Assembly: GCA_964057225.1 (NCBI GenBank) | Contig: OZ059896.1 | Location: 5,580,001 to 5,644,000, forward strand | DNA from: Auanema rhodensis | Taxonomy: Eukaryota > Nematoda > Chromadorea > Rhabditida > Rhabditidae | Length of the DNA: 64,000 bases | Direction of reading: 5' to 3' | Shown here: piece by piece, positions 11,001-24,218 of the stretch | How the letters are laid out: every line of letters starts with the position of its first letter | Position numbering within the stretch: position 1 is the stretch's first letter | The notes under the pieces: model-generated | Database searches by the model: none | Told to the model about the DNA's origin: nothing | Seen by the model: only the letters and a program-made list of their open reading frames with translations | Position numbers and translations under genes: made by a program

Positions 11001-14000
11001 ACTACATTGAGAAAAGCTAAATACAAAAATTAGTTATGATCGTTTGAAAAATGATGCATTAGTGTATGTTGAGTTTCCATGTACACTCAAAATTGCTTCC
11101 AAAAACATTTTGACAAAAATTTTTTCGAGAAATTTCAAAATGATTTAGCAAAAAGTAGATGTTTTTAGATTCTTTTTTCAAGGCAAAAACGATAGACAAT
11201 GTTATTCAACGAAAAAATTAATTCTTCAGGGTGAAAATCGAGGATATAGGTGTGAACTTATATCAGTTGATATCTCGGTGCATTTTCAAGCTAGCGCAAA
11301 TCTGATAACACAGATCGACGCAGGTTAAAAATCCGCATCGAATGCACTATACTACATTGAGAAAAGCTAAATACAAAAATTAGTTATGATCGTTTGAAAA
11401 ATGATGCATTAGTGTATGTTGAGTTTCCATGTACACTCAAAATTGCTTCCAAAAACATTTTGACAAAAATTTTTTCGAAAAATTTGAAAATAATTTAGCA
11501 AAAAGTAGATGTTTTTAGATTCCTTTTTTCAAGGCAAAAACGATGGACAATGTTATTCAACGAAAAAATTAATTCTTCAGGGTGAAAATCGAGGATATAA
11601 GTGTGAACTTATATCAGTTGATATCTCGGTGCATTTTTAAGCTAGCGCAAATCTGATAACACAGATCTACGCAGCTTAAAAATCCGCATCGAATGCACTA
11701 TACTACATTGAGAAAAGCTAAATACAAAAATTAGTTATGATCGTTTGAAAAATGATGCATTAGTGTATGTTGAGTTTCCATGTACACTCAAAATTGCTTC
11801 CAAAAACATTTTGACAAAAATTTTTTCGAGAAATTTCAAAATGATTTAGCAAAAAGTAGATGTTTTTAGATTCCTTTTTTCAAGGCAAAAACGATGGACA
11901 ATGTTATTCAACGAAAAAATTGATTCTTCAGGGTGAAAATCGAGGATATAGGTGTGAACTTACATCAGTAGATATCTCGGTGCATTTTCAAGCTAGCGCA
12001 AATCTGATAGTACAGATCGACGCAGCTTAAAAATCCGCATCGAATGCACTATACTACATTGAGAAACGCTTAATACAAAAATTAGTTATGATCGTTTGAA
12101 AAATGATGCATTAGTGTATGTTGAGTTTCCATGTACACTCAACATTGCTTCCAAAAACATTTTGACAAAAATTTTTTCGAAAAATTTCAAGATAATTTAG
12201 CAAAAAGTAGATGTTTTTAGATTCCTTTTTTCAAGGCAAAAACGATGGACAATGTTATTCAACGAAAAAATTAATTCCTCAGGGTGAAAATCGAGGATAT
12301 AAGTGTGAACTTATATCAGTTGATATCTCGGTGCATTTTCAAGCTAGCGCAAATCTGTTAGTACAGATCGACGCAGCTTACAATTCCGCATCGAATGCAC
12401 TTTACTACATTGAGAAACGCTTAATACAAAAATTAGTTATGATCGTTTGAAAAATGATGCATTAGTGTATGTTGAGTTTCCATGTACACTCAACATTGCT
12501 TCCAAAAACATTTTGACAAAAATTTTTTCGAAAAATTTCAAAATAATTTAGCAAAAAGTAGATGTTTTTAGATTCCTTTTTTCAAGGCAAAAACGATGGA
12601 CAATGTTATTCAACGAAAAAATTAATTCCTCAGGGTGAAAATCGAGGATATAAGTGTGAACTTATATCAGTTGATATCTCGGTGCATTTTTAAGCTAGCG
12701 CAAATCTGATAACACAGATATACGCAGCTTAAAAATCCGCATCGAATGCACTATACTACATTGAGAAAAGCTAAATACGAAAATTAGTTATGATCGTTTG
12801 AAAAATGATGCATTAGTGTATGTTGAGTTTCCTTGTACACTCAAAATTGCTTCCAAAAACATTTTGACAAAAATTTTTTCGAAAAATTTCAAAATAATTT
12901 AGCAAAAAGTAGATGTTTTTAGATTCCTTTTTTCGAGGCAAAAACGATAGACAATGTTATTCAACGAAAAAATTAATTCTTCAGGGTGAAAATCGAGGAT
13001 ATAAGTGTGAACTTATATCAGTTGATATCTCGGTGCATTTTTAAGCTAGCGCAAATCTGATAACACAGATCTACGCAGCTTAAAAATCCGCATCGAAAGC
13101 ACTATACTACATTGAGAAAAGCTAAATACAAAAATTAGTTATGATCGTTTGAAAAATGATGCATTAGTGTATGTTGAGTTTCCATGTACACTCAAAATTG
13201 CTTCCAAAAACATTTTGACAAAAATTTTTTCGAAAAATTTCAAAATAATTTAGCGAAAAGTAGATGTTTTTAGATTCCTTTTTTCGAGGCAAAAACGATA
13301 GACAATGTTATTCAACGAAAAAATTAATTCTTCAGGGTGAAAATCGAGGATATAGGTGTGAACTTATATCAGTTGATATCTCGGTGCATTTTCAAGCTAG
13401 CGCAAATCTGTTAGTACAGATCGAAGCAGCTTACAAATCCGCATCGAATGCACTATACTACATTGAGAAACGCTCAATACAAAAATTAGTTATGATCGTT
13501 TGAAAAATGATGCATTAGTGTATGTTGAGTTTCCATGTACACTCAAAATTGCTTCCAAAAACATTTTGACAAAAATTTTTTCGAAAAATTTCAAAATAAT
13601 TTAGCAAAAAGTAGATGTTTTTAGATTCCTTTTTTCAAGGCAAAAACGATAGACAATGTTATTCAACGAAAAAATTAATTCTTCAGGGTGAAAATCGAGG
13701 ATATAGGTGTGAACTTATATCAGTTGATATCTCGGTGCATTTTCAAGCTAGCGCAAATCTGATAACACAGATCGACGCAGGTTAAAAATCCGCATCGAAT
13801 GCACTATACTACATTGAGAAAAGCTAAATACAAAAATTAGTTATGATCGTTTGAAAAATGATGCATTAGTGTATGTTGAGTTTCCATGTACACTCAAAAT
13901 TGCTTCCAAAAACATTTTGACAAAAATTTTTTCGAGAAATTTCAAAATGATTTAGCAAAAAGTAGATGTTTTTAGATTCCTTTTTTCAAGGCAAAAACGA

Positions 14001-17000
14001 TGGACAATGTTATTCAACGAAAAAATTAATTCTTCAGGGTGAAAATCGAGGATATAAGTGTGAACTTATATCAGTTGATATCTCGGTGCATTTTCAAGCT
14101 AGCGCAAATCTGATAACACAGATCGACGCAGCTTAAAAATCCGCATCGAATGCACTATATTACATTGAGAAAAGCTAAATACAAAAATTAGTTATGATCG
14201 TTTGAAAAATGATGCATTAGTGTATGTTGAGTTTCCATGTACACTCAAAATTGCTTCCAAAAACATTTTGACAAAAATTTTTTCGAGAAATTTCAAAATG
14301 ATTTAGCAAAAAGTAGATGTTTTTAGATTCCTTTTTTCAAGGCAAAAACGATGGACAATGTTATTCAACGAAAAAATTAATTCTTCAGGGTGAAAATCGA
14401 GGATATAGGTGTGAACTTACATCAGTAGATATCTCGGTGCATTTTCAAGCTAGCGCAAATCTGATAGTACAGATCGACGCAGCTTAAAAATCCGCATCGA
14501 ATGCACTATACTACATTGAGAAACGCTTAATACAAAAATTAGTTATGATCGTTTGAAAAATGATGCATTAGTGTATGTTGAGTTTCCATGTACACTCAAC
14601 ATTGCTTCCAAAAACATTTTGACAAAAATTTTTTCGAAAAATTTCAAGATAATTTAGCAAAAAGTAGATGTTTTTAGATTCCTTTTTTCAAGGCAAAAAC
14701 GATGGACAATGTTATTCAACGAAAAAATTAATTCCTCAGGGTGAAAATCGAGGATATAAGTGTGAACTTATATCAGTTGATATCTCGGTGCATTTTTAAG
14801 CTAGCGCAAATCTGATAACACAGATCTACGCAGCTTAAAAATCCGCATCGAATGCACTATACTACATTGAGAAACGCTTAATACAAAAATTAGTTATGAT
14901 CGTTTGAAAAATGATGCATTAGTGTATGTTGAGTTTCCATGTACACTCAACATTGCTTCCAAAAACATTTTGACAAAAATTTTTTCGAATAATTTCAAAA
15001 TAATTTAGCAAAAAGTAGATGTTTTTAGATTCCTTTTTTCAAGGCAAAAACGATGGACAATGTTATTCAACGAAAAAATTAATTCCTCAGGGTGAAAATC
15101 GAGGATATAAGTGTGAACTTATATCAGTTGATATCTCGGTGCATTTTTAAGCTAGCGCAAATCTGATAACACAGATATACGCAGCTTAAAAATCCGCATC
15201 GAATGCACTATACTACATTGAGAAAAGCTAAATACGAAAATTAGTTATGATCGTTTGAAAAATGATGCATTAGTGTATGTTGAGTTTCCTTGTACACTCA
15301 AAATTGCTTCCAAAAACATTTTGACAAAAATTTTTTCGAAAAATTTCAAAATAATTTAGCGAAAAGTAGATGTTTTTAGATTCCTTTTTTCGAGGCAAAA
15401 ACGATAGACAATGTTATTCAACGAAAAAATTAATTCTTCAGGGTGAAAATCGAGGATATAGGTGTGAACTTATATCAGTTGATATCTCGGTGCATTTTCA
15501 AGCTAGCGCAAATCTGTTAGTACAGATCGAAGCAGCTTACAAATCCGCATCGAATGCACTATACTACATTGAGAAACGCTCAATACAAAAATTAGTTATG
15601 ATCGTTTGAAAAATGATGCATTAGTGTATGTTGAGTTTCCATGTACACTCAAAATTGCTTCCAAAAACATTTTGACAAAAATTTTTTCGAAAAATTTCAA
15701 AATAATTTAGCAAAAAGTAGATGTTTTTAGATTCCTTTTTTCAAGGCAAAAACGATAGACAATGTTATTCAACGAAAAAATTAATTCTTCAGGGTGAAAA
15801 TCGAGGATATAGGTGTGAACTTATATCAGTTGATATCTCGGTGCATTTTCAAGCTAGCGCAAATCTGATAACACAGATCGACGCAGGTTAAAAATCCGCA
15901 TCGAATGCACTATACTACATTGAGAAAAGCTAAATACAAAAATTAGTTATGATCGTTTGAAAAATGATGCATTAGTGTATGTTGAGTTTCCTTGTACACT
16001 CAAAATTGCTTCCAAAAACATTTTGACAAAAATTTTTTCGAAAAATTTCAAAATAATTTAGCAAAAAGTAGATGTTTTTAGATTCCTTTTTTCGAGGCAA
16101 AAACGATAGACAATGTTATTCAACGAAAAAATTAATTCTTCAGGGTGAAAATCGAGGATATAGGTGTGAACTTATATCAGTTGATATCTCGGTGCATTTT
16201 CAAGCTAGCGCAAATCTGTTAGTACAGATCGAAGCAGCTTACAAATCCGCATCGAATGCACTATACTACATTGAGAAACGCTCAATACAAAAATTAGTTA
16301 TGATCGTTTGAAAAATGATGCATTAGTGTATGTTGAGTTTCCATGTACACTCAAAATTGCTTCCAAAAACATTTTGACAAAAATTTTTTCGAAAAATTTC
16401 AAAATAATTTAGCAAAAAGTAGATGTTTTTAGATTCCTTTTTTCAAGGCAAAAACGATAGACAATGTTATTCAACGAAAAAATTAATTCTTCAGGGTGAA
16501 AATCGAGGATATAGGTGTGAACTTATATCAGTTGATATCTCGGTGCATTTTCAAGCTAGCGCAAATCTGTTAGTACAGATCGAAGCAGCTTACAAATCCG
16601 CATCGAATGCACTATACTACATTGAGAAACGCTCAATACAAAAATTAGTTATGATCGTTTGAAAAATGATGCATTAGTGTATGTTGAGTTTCCATGTACA
16701 CTCAAAATTGCTTCCAAAAACATTTTGACAAAAATTTTTTCGAAAAATTTCAAAATAATTTAGCAAAAAGTAGATGTTTTTAGATTCCTTTTTTCAAGGC
16801 AAAAACGATGGACAATGTTATTCAACGAAAAAATTAATTCCTCAGGGTGAAAATCGAGGATATAAGTGTGAACTTATATCAGTTGATATCTCGGTGCATT
16901 TTTAAGCTAGCGCAAATCTGATAACACAGATCTACGCAGCTTAAAAATCCGCATCGAATGCACTATACTACATTGAGAAAAGCTAAATACAAAAATTAGT

Positions 17001-20000
17001 TATGATCGTTTGAAAAATGATGCATTAGTGTATGTTGAGTTTCCATGTACACTCAAAATTGCTTCCAAAAACATTTTGACAAAAATTTTTTCGAAAAATT
17101 TCAAAATAATTTAGCGAAAAGTAGATGTTTTTAGATTCCTTTTTTCGAGGCAAAAACGATAGACAATGTTATTCAACGAAAAAATTAATTCTTCAGGGTG
17201 AAAATCGAGGATATAGGTGTGAACTTATATCAGTTGATATCTCGGTGCATTTTCAAGCTAGCGCAAATCTGTTAGTACAGATCGACGCAGCTTACAATTC
17301 CGCATCGAATGCACTTTACTACATTGAGAAACGCTTAATACAAAAATTAGTTATGATCGTTTGAAAAATGATGCATTAGTGTATGTTGAGTTTCCATGTA
17401 CACTCAACATTGCTTCCAAAAACATTTTGACAAAAATTTTTTCGAAAAATTTCAAAATAATTTAGCAAAAAGTAGATGTTTTTAGATTCCTTTTTTCAAG
17501 GCAAAAACGATGGACAATGTTATTCAACGAAAAAATTAATTCCTCAGGGTGAAAATCGAGGATATAAGTGTGAACTTATATCAGTTGATATCTCGGTGCA
17601 TTTTTAAGCTAGCGCAAATCTGATAACACAGATCTACGCAGCTTAAAAATCCGCAACGAATGCACTATACTACATTGAGAAAAGCTAAATACAAAAATTA
17701 GTTATGATCGTTTGAAAAATGATGCATTAGTGTATGTTGAGTTTCCATGTACACTCAAAATTGCTTCCAAAAACATTTTGACAAAAATTTTTTCGAAAAA
17801 TTTCAAAATAATTTAGCGAAAAATAGATGTTTTTAGATTCCTTTTTTCGAGGCAAAAACGATAGACAATGTTATTCAACGAAAAAAATAATTCTTCAGGG
17901 TGAAAATCGAGGATATAGGTGTGAACTTATATCAGTTGATATCTCGGTGCATTTTCAAGCTAGCGCAAATCTGTTAGTACAGATCGACGCAGCTTACAAT
18001 TCCGCATCGAATGCACTTTACTACATTGAGAAACGCTTAATACAAAAATTAGTTATGATCGTTTGAAAAATGATGCATTAGTGTATGTTGAGTTTCCATG
18101 TACACTCAACATTGCTTCCAAAAACATTTTGACAAAAATTTTTTCGAAAAATTTCAAGATAATTTAGCAAAAAGTAGATGTTTTTAGATTTCTTTTTTCA
18201 AGGCAAAAACGATGGACAATGTTATTCAACGAAAAAATTAATTCCTCAGGGTGAAAATCGAGGATATAAGTGTGAACTTATATCAGTTGATATCTCGGTG
18301 CATTTTTAAGCTAGCGCAAATCTGATAACACAGATCTACGCAGCTTAAAAATCCGCATCGAATGCACTATACTACATTGAGAAAAGCTAAATACAAAAAT
18401 TAGTTATGATCGTTTGAAAAATGATGCATTAGTGTATGTTGAGTTTCCATGTACACTCAAAATTGCTTCCAAAAACATTTTGACAAAAATTTTTTCGAAA
18501 AATTTCAAAATAATTTAGCGAAAAGTAGATGTTTTTAGATTCCTTTTTTCGAGGCAAAAACGATAGACAATGTTATTCAACGAAAAAAGTAATTCTTCAG
18601 GGTGAAAATCGAGGATATAGGTGTGAACTTATATCAGTTGATATCTCGGTGCATTTTTAAGCTAGCGCAAATCTGATAACACAGATCTACGCAGCTTAAA
18701 AATCCGCATCGAATGCACTATACTACATTGAGAAAAGCTAAATACAAAAATTAGTTATGATCGTTTGAAAAATGATGCATTAGTGTATGTTGAGTTTCCA
18801 TGTACACTCAAAATTGCTTCCAAAAACATTTTGACAAAAATTTTTTCGAAAAATTTCAAAATAATTTAGCAAAAAGTATATGTTTTTAGATTCCTTTTTT
18901 CAAGGCAAAAACGATGGACAATGTTATTCAACGAAAAAAATAATTCTTCAGGGTGAAAATCGAGGATATAAGTGTGAACTTATATCAGTTGATATCTCGG
19001 TGCATTTTTAAGCTAGCGCAAATCTGATAACACAGATCTACGCAGCTTAAAAATCCGCATCGAATGCACTATACTACATTGAGAAAAGCTAAATACATAA
19101 ATTAGTTATGATCGTTTGAAAAATGATGCATTAGTGTATGTTGAGTTTCCATGTACACTCAAAATTGCTTCCAAAAACATTTTGACAAAAATTTTTTCGA
19201 AAAATTTCAAAATAATTTAGCAAAAAGTAGATGTTTTTAGATTCCTTTTTTCAAGGCAAAAACGATGGACAATGTTATTCAACGAAAAAAATAATTCTTC
19301 AGGGTGAAAATCGAGGATATAAGTGTGAACTTATATCAGTTGATATCTCGGTGCATTTTTAAGCTAGCGCAAATCTGATAACACAGATCTACGCAGCTTA
19401 AAAATCCGCATCGAATGCACTATACTACATTGAGAAAAGCTAAATACATAAATTAGTTATGATCGTTTGAAAAATGATGCATTAGTGTATGTTGAGTTTC
19501 CATGTACACTCAACATTGCTTCCAAAAACATTTTGACAAAAATTTTTTCGAAAAATTTCAAAATAATTTAGCAAAAAGTAGATGTTTTTAGATTCCTTTT
19601 TTCAAGGCAAAAACGATGGACAATGTTATTCAACGAAAAAATTAATTCCTCAGGGTGAAAATCGAGGATATAAGTGTGAACTTATATCAGTTGATATCTC
19701 GGTGCATTTTTAAGCTAGCGCAAATCTGTTAGTACAGATCGAAGCAGCTTAAAAATCCGCATCGAATGCACTATACTACATTGAGAAAAGCTAAATACAA
19801 AAATTAGTTATGATCGTTTGAAAAATGATGCATTAGTGTATGTTGAGTTTCCATGTACACTCAAAATTGCTTCCAAAAACATTTTGACAAAAATTTTTTC
19901 GAAAAATTTCAAAATAATTTAGCGAAAAGTAGATGTTTTTAGATTCCTTTTTTCGAGGCAAAAACGATAGACAATGTTATTCAACGAAAAAATTAATTCT

Positions 20001-20357
20001 TCAGGGTGAAAATCGAGGATATAGGTGTGAACTTATATCAGTTGATATCTCGGTGCATTTTCAAGCTAGCGCAAATCTGTTAGTACAGATCGAAGCAGCT
20101 TACAAATCCGCATCGAATGCACTATACTACATTGAGAAACGCTCAATACAAAAATTAGTTATGATCGTTTGAAAAATGATGCATTAGTGTATGTTGAGTT
20201 TCCATGTACACTCAAAATTGCTTCCAAAAACATTTTGACAAAAATTTTTTCGAAAAATTTCAAAATAATTTAGCAAAAAGTAGATGTTTTTAGATTCCTT
20301 TTTTCAAGGCAAAAACGATGGACAATGTTATTCAACGAAAAAATTAATTCTTCAGGG
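8075..20357 (+). repeat. Array domain II, the most divergent monomer group
   Basis: Thirty-five monomers marked by AAAAGCTAAATAC, TTTTTTCGAGGC, AGCGAAAAG, CTGTTAGTACAG with ATCGAAGC, CAGGTTAAAAA, CTCAACATTG, CGAGAAATTTCAAAATGA and AATTCCTCAGG. Many of these sit in only one or two monomer lineages that recur at irregular distances. Examples are monomer 8075 with 12285, 17199 and 17901; 9128 with 19656; 11934 with 14391; 12636 with 15093; and 13338 with 15444, 16146, 16497 and 20007. Nine monomers carry TTAC in place of TTAA at position 97 together with CAAG at 56, which keeps a 240-nt frame open. This looks like an older or separately homogenised block of the array. Confidence 0.85.
10531..11933 (+). 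repeat. Tandem dimer repeat, two copies (701 and 702 bp)
   Basis: Monomers 10531 and 11232 match: ATATAGGTG, TTTTCAAGC with ATAACACAG, CAGGTTAAAAA, GCTAAA, TTTGAAAAT. Monomers 10882 and 11583 match: TTTTTAAGC, GCTAAA, CGAGAAATTTCAAAATGA. The first copy is 1 bp short in the C/T run of monomer 10882 near 11175. The A-C order repeated twice supports a recent dimer-scale unequal crossover. Confidence 0.8.
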
Positions 20358-21410
20358 TGAAAATCGAGGATATAGGTGTGAACTTATATCAGTTGATATC
20401 TCGGTGCATTTTCAAGCTAGCGCAAATCTGATAGTACAGATCGACGCAGCTTAAGAATCCGCATCGAATGCACTATACTACATTGAGAAAAGCTAAATAC
20501 AAAAATTGGTTATGATCGTTTGAAAAATGATGCATTACTGTATGTTGAGTTTCCATGTACACTCAACATTGCTTCCAAAAACATTTTGACAAAAATTTTT
20601 TCGAAATATTTCAAAATAATTTAGCAAAAAGTAGATGTTTTTAGATTCCTTTTTTCAAAGCAAAAACGATGGACAATGTTATTCAACGAAAAAATTAATT
20701 CTTCAGGGTGAAAATCGAGGATATAGGTGTGAACTTATATCAGTTGATATCTCGGTGCATTTTTAAGCTAGCGCAAATCTGATAACACAGATCGACGCAG
20801 CTTAAAAATCCGCATCGAATGCACTAAACTACATTGAGAAAAGCTTAATACAAAAATTAGTTATGATCGTTTGAAAAATGATGCATTAGTGTATGTTGAG
20901 TTTCCATGTACACTCAAAATTGCTTCCAAAAACATTTTGACAAAACTTTTTTCGAAATATTTCAAATAAATTTAGCAAAAAGTAGATGTTTTTAGATTCC
21001 TTTTTTCAAGGCAAAAACGATGGACAATGTTATTCAACGAAAAAATTAATTCTTCAGGGTGAAAATCGAGGATATAAGTGTGAACTTATATCAGTTGATA
21101 TCTCGGTGCATTTTTAAGCTAGCGCAAATCTGATAACACAGATCTACGCAGCTTAAAAATCCGCATCGAATGCACTATATTACATTGAGAAAAGCTAAAT
21201 ACAAAAATTAGTTATGATCGTTTGAAAAATGATGCATTACTGTATGTTGAGTTTCCATGTACACTCAACATTGCTTCCAAAAACATTTCGACAAAAATTT
21301 TTTCGAAATATTTCAAAATAATTTAGCAAAAAGTAGATGTTTTTAGATTCCTTTTTTCAAGGCAAAAACGATGGACAATGTTATTCAACGAAAAAATTAA
21401 TTCTTCAGGG
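20358..21410 (+). repeat. Transition monomers between domains II and III
   Basis: Three monomers with markers of both sides plus private changes. Monomers 20358 and 21060 share GCATTACTG, CTCAACATTG and CGAAATATTTC; 20358 alone has CTTAAGAATCC, ATTGGTTATG and TTCAAAGC. Monomer 20709 has the domain III CAAAACTTT together with CGAAATATTTCAAATAAATTT. GCTAAATAC of domain II is still present in 20358 and 21060. From here on GATGGAC replaces GATAGAC throughout. Confidence 0.75.
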
Positions 21411-24218
21411 TGAAAATCGAGGATATAAGTGTGAACTTATATCAGTTGATATCTCGGTGCATTTTTAAGCTAGCGCAAATCTGATAACACAGATCTACGC
21501 AGCTTAAAAATCCGCATCGAATGCACTAAACTACATTGAGAAAAGCTTAATACAAAAATTAGTTATGATCGTTTGAAAAATGATGCACTAGTGTATGTTG
21601 AGTTTCCATGTACACTCAAAATTGCTTCCAAAAACATTTTGATAAAAATTTTTTCCAAAAATTTCAAAATAATTTAGCAAAAAGTAGATGTTTTTAGATT
21701 CCTTTTTTCAAGGCAAAAACGATGGACAATGTTATTCAACGAAAAAATTAATTCTTCAGGGTGAAAATCGAGGATATAAGTGTGAACTTATATCAGTTGA
21801 TATCTCGGTGCATTTTCAAGCTAGCGCAAATCTGATAGTACAGATCGACGCAGCTTAAAAATCCGCATCGAATGCACTAAACTACATTGAGAAAAGCTTA
21901 ATACAAAAATTAGTTATGATCGTTTGAAAAATGATGCATTAGTGTATGTTGAGTTTCCATGTACACTCAAAATTGCTTCCAAAAACATTTTGACAAAACT
22001 TTTTTCGAAAAATTTCAAGATAATTTAGCAAAAAGTAGATGTTTCTAGATTCCTTTTTTCAAGGCAAAAACGATGGACAATGTTATTCAACGAAAAAATT
22101 AATTCTTCAGGGTGAAAATCGAGGATATAGGTGTGAACTTATATCAGTTGATATCTCGGTGCATTTTTAAGCTAGCGCAAATCTGATAACACAGATCTAC
22201 GCAGCTTAGAAATCCGCATCGAATGCACTAAACTACCTTGAGAAAAGCTTAATACAAAAATTAGTTATGATCGTTTGAAAAATGATGCATTAGTGTATGT
22301 TGAGTTTCCATGTACACTCAAAATTGCTTCCAAAAACATTTTGACAAAACTTTTTTCGAAAAATTTCAAAATAATTTAGCAAAAAGTAGATGTTTCTAGA
22401 TTCCTTTTTTCAAGGCAAAAACGATGGACAATGTTATTCAACGAAAAAATTAATTCTTCAGGGTGAAAATCGAAGATATAGGTGTGAACTTATATCAGTT
22501 GATATCTCGGTGCATTTTCAAGCTAGCGCAAATCTGATAGTACAGATCGACGCAGCTTAAAAATCCGCTTCGAATGCACTATACTACATTGAGAAACGCT
22601 TAATACAAAAATTAGTTATGATCGTTTGAAAAATGATGCATTAGTGTATGTTGAGTTTCCATGTACACTCAAAATTGCTTCCAAAAACATTTTGACAAAA
22701 CTTTTTTCCAAAAATTTCAAAATAATTTAGCAAAAAGTAGATGTTTTTAGATTCCTTTTTTCAAGGCAAAAACGATGGACAATGTTATTCAACGAAAAAA
22801 TTAATTCTTCAGGGTGAAAATCGAGGATATAAGTGTGAACTTATATCAGTTGATATCTCGGTGCATTTTTAAGCTAGCGCAAATCTGATAACACAGATCT
22901 ACGCAGCTTAAAAATCCGCATCGAATGCACTAAACTACATTGAGAAAAGCTTAATACAAAAATTAGTTATGATCGTTTGAAAAATGATGCACTAGTGTAT
23001 GTTGAGTTTCCATGTACACTCAAAATTGCTTCCAAAAACATTTTGATAAAAATTTTTTCCAAAAATTTCAAAATAATTTAGCAAAAAGTAGATGTTTTTA
23101 GATTCCTTTTTTCAAGGCAAAAACGATGGACAATGTTATTCAACGAAAAAATTAATTCTTCAGGGTGAAAATCGAGGATATAAGTGTGAACTTATATCAG
23201 TTGATATCTCGGTGCATTTTCAAGCTAGCGCAAATCTAATAGTACAGATCGACGCAGCTTAAAAATCCGCATCGAATGCACTAAACTACATTGAGAAAAG
23301 CTTAATACAAAAATTAGTTATGATCGTTTGAAAAATGATGCATTAGTGTATGTTGAGTTTCCATGTACACTCAAAATTGCTTCCAAAAACATTTTGACAA
23401 AACTTTTTTCGAAAAATTTCAAGATAATTTAGCAAAAAGTAGATGTTTCTAGATTCCTTTTTTCAAGGCAAAAACGATGGACAATGTTATTCAACGAAAA
23501 AATTAATTCTTCAGGGTGAAAATCGAGGATATAGGTGTGAACTTATATCAGTTGATATCTCGGTGCATTTTTAAGCTAGCGCAAATCTGATAACACAGAT
23601 CTACGCAGCTTAAAAATCCGCATCGAATGCACTAAACTACCTTGAGAAAAGCTTAATACAAAAATTAGTTATGATCGTTTGAAAAATGATGCATTAGTGT
23701 ATGTTGAGTTTCCATGTACACTCAAAATTGCTTCCAAAAACATTTTGACAAAACTTTTTTCGAAAAATTTCAAGATAATTTAGCAAAAAGTAGATGTTTC
23801 TAGATTCCTTTTTTCAAGGCAAAAACGATGGACAATGTTATTCAACGAAAAAATTAATTCTTCAGGGTGAAAATCGAAGATATAGGTGTGAACTTATATC
23901 AGTTGATATCTCGGTGCATTTTCAAGCTAGCGCAAATCTGATAGTACAGATCGACGCAGCTTAAAAATCCGCTTCGAATGCACTATACTACATTGAGAAA
24001 CGCTTAATACAAAAATTAGTTATGATCGTTTGAAAAATGATGCATTAGTGTATGTTGAGTTTCCATGTACACTCAAAATTGCTTCCAAAAACATTTTGAC
24101 AAAACTTTTTTCCAAAAATTTCAAAATAATTTAGCAAAAAGTAGATGTTTTTAGATTCCTTTTTTCAAGGCAAAAACGATGGACAATGTTATTCAACGAA
24201 AAAATTAATTCTTCAGGG
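21411..24218 (+). repeat. 1404-bp tetramer higher-order repeat, two tandem copies
   Basis: 21411-22814 and 22815-24218 match monomer by monomer, including private variants: GATAAAAATTTTTTCC in the first monomer, AAACTACCTTGAG in the third, CGAAGATATAGG with CCGCTTCG in the fourth. I find three mismatches by eye: CTGATAG/CTAATAG at 23238, TTAGAAATCC/TTAAAAATCC in the third monomer, and TTTCAAAAT/TTTCAAGAT in the third monomer. Monomer 24219 begins like a third copy but has GACAAAAA and TGTAATT, and the register is lost after it. Confidence 0.9.

Noticed and set aside
8001-20172. Nine 79-codon ATG frames (for example 8001-8240, 13264-13503, 19933-20172) as genes
   Set aside because: They are satellite copies that lack the TAA usual at monomer positions 56-58 and 95-97. 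Differences among them are mostly non-synonymous, there is no promoter or start context, and more than 170 sister copies have the frame closed.
20358-21410. Mobile element or foreign insertion at the domain II/III boundary
   Set aside because: The boundary monomers are ordinary 351-bp copies with extra substitutions; no extra sequence, terminal repeat or target-site duplication is present.
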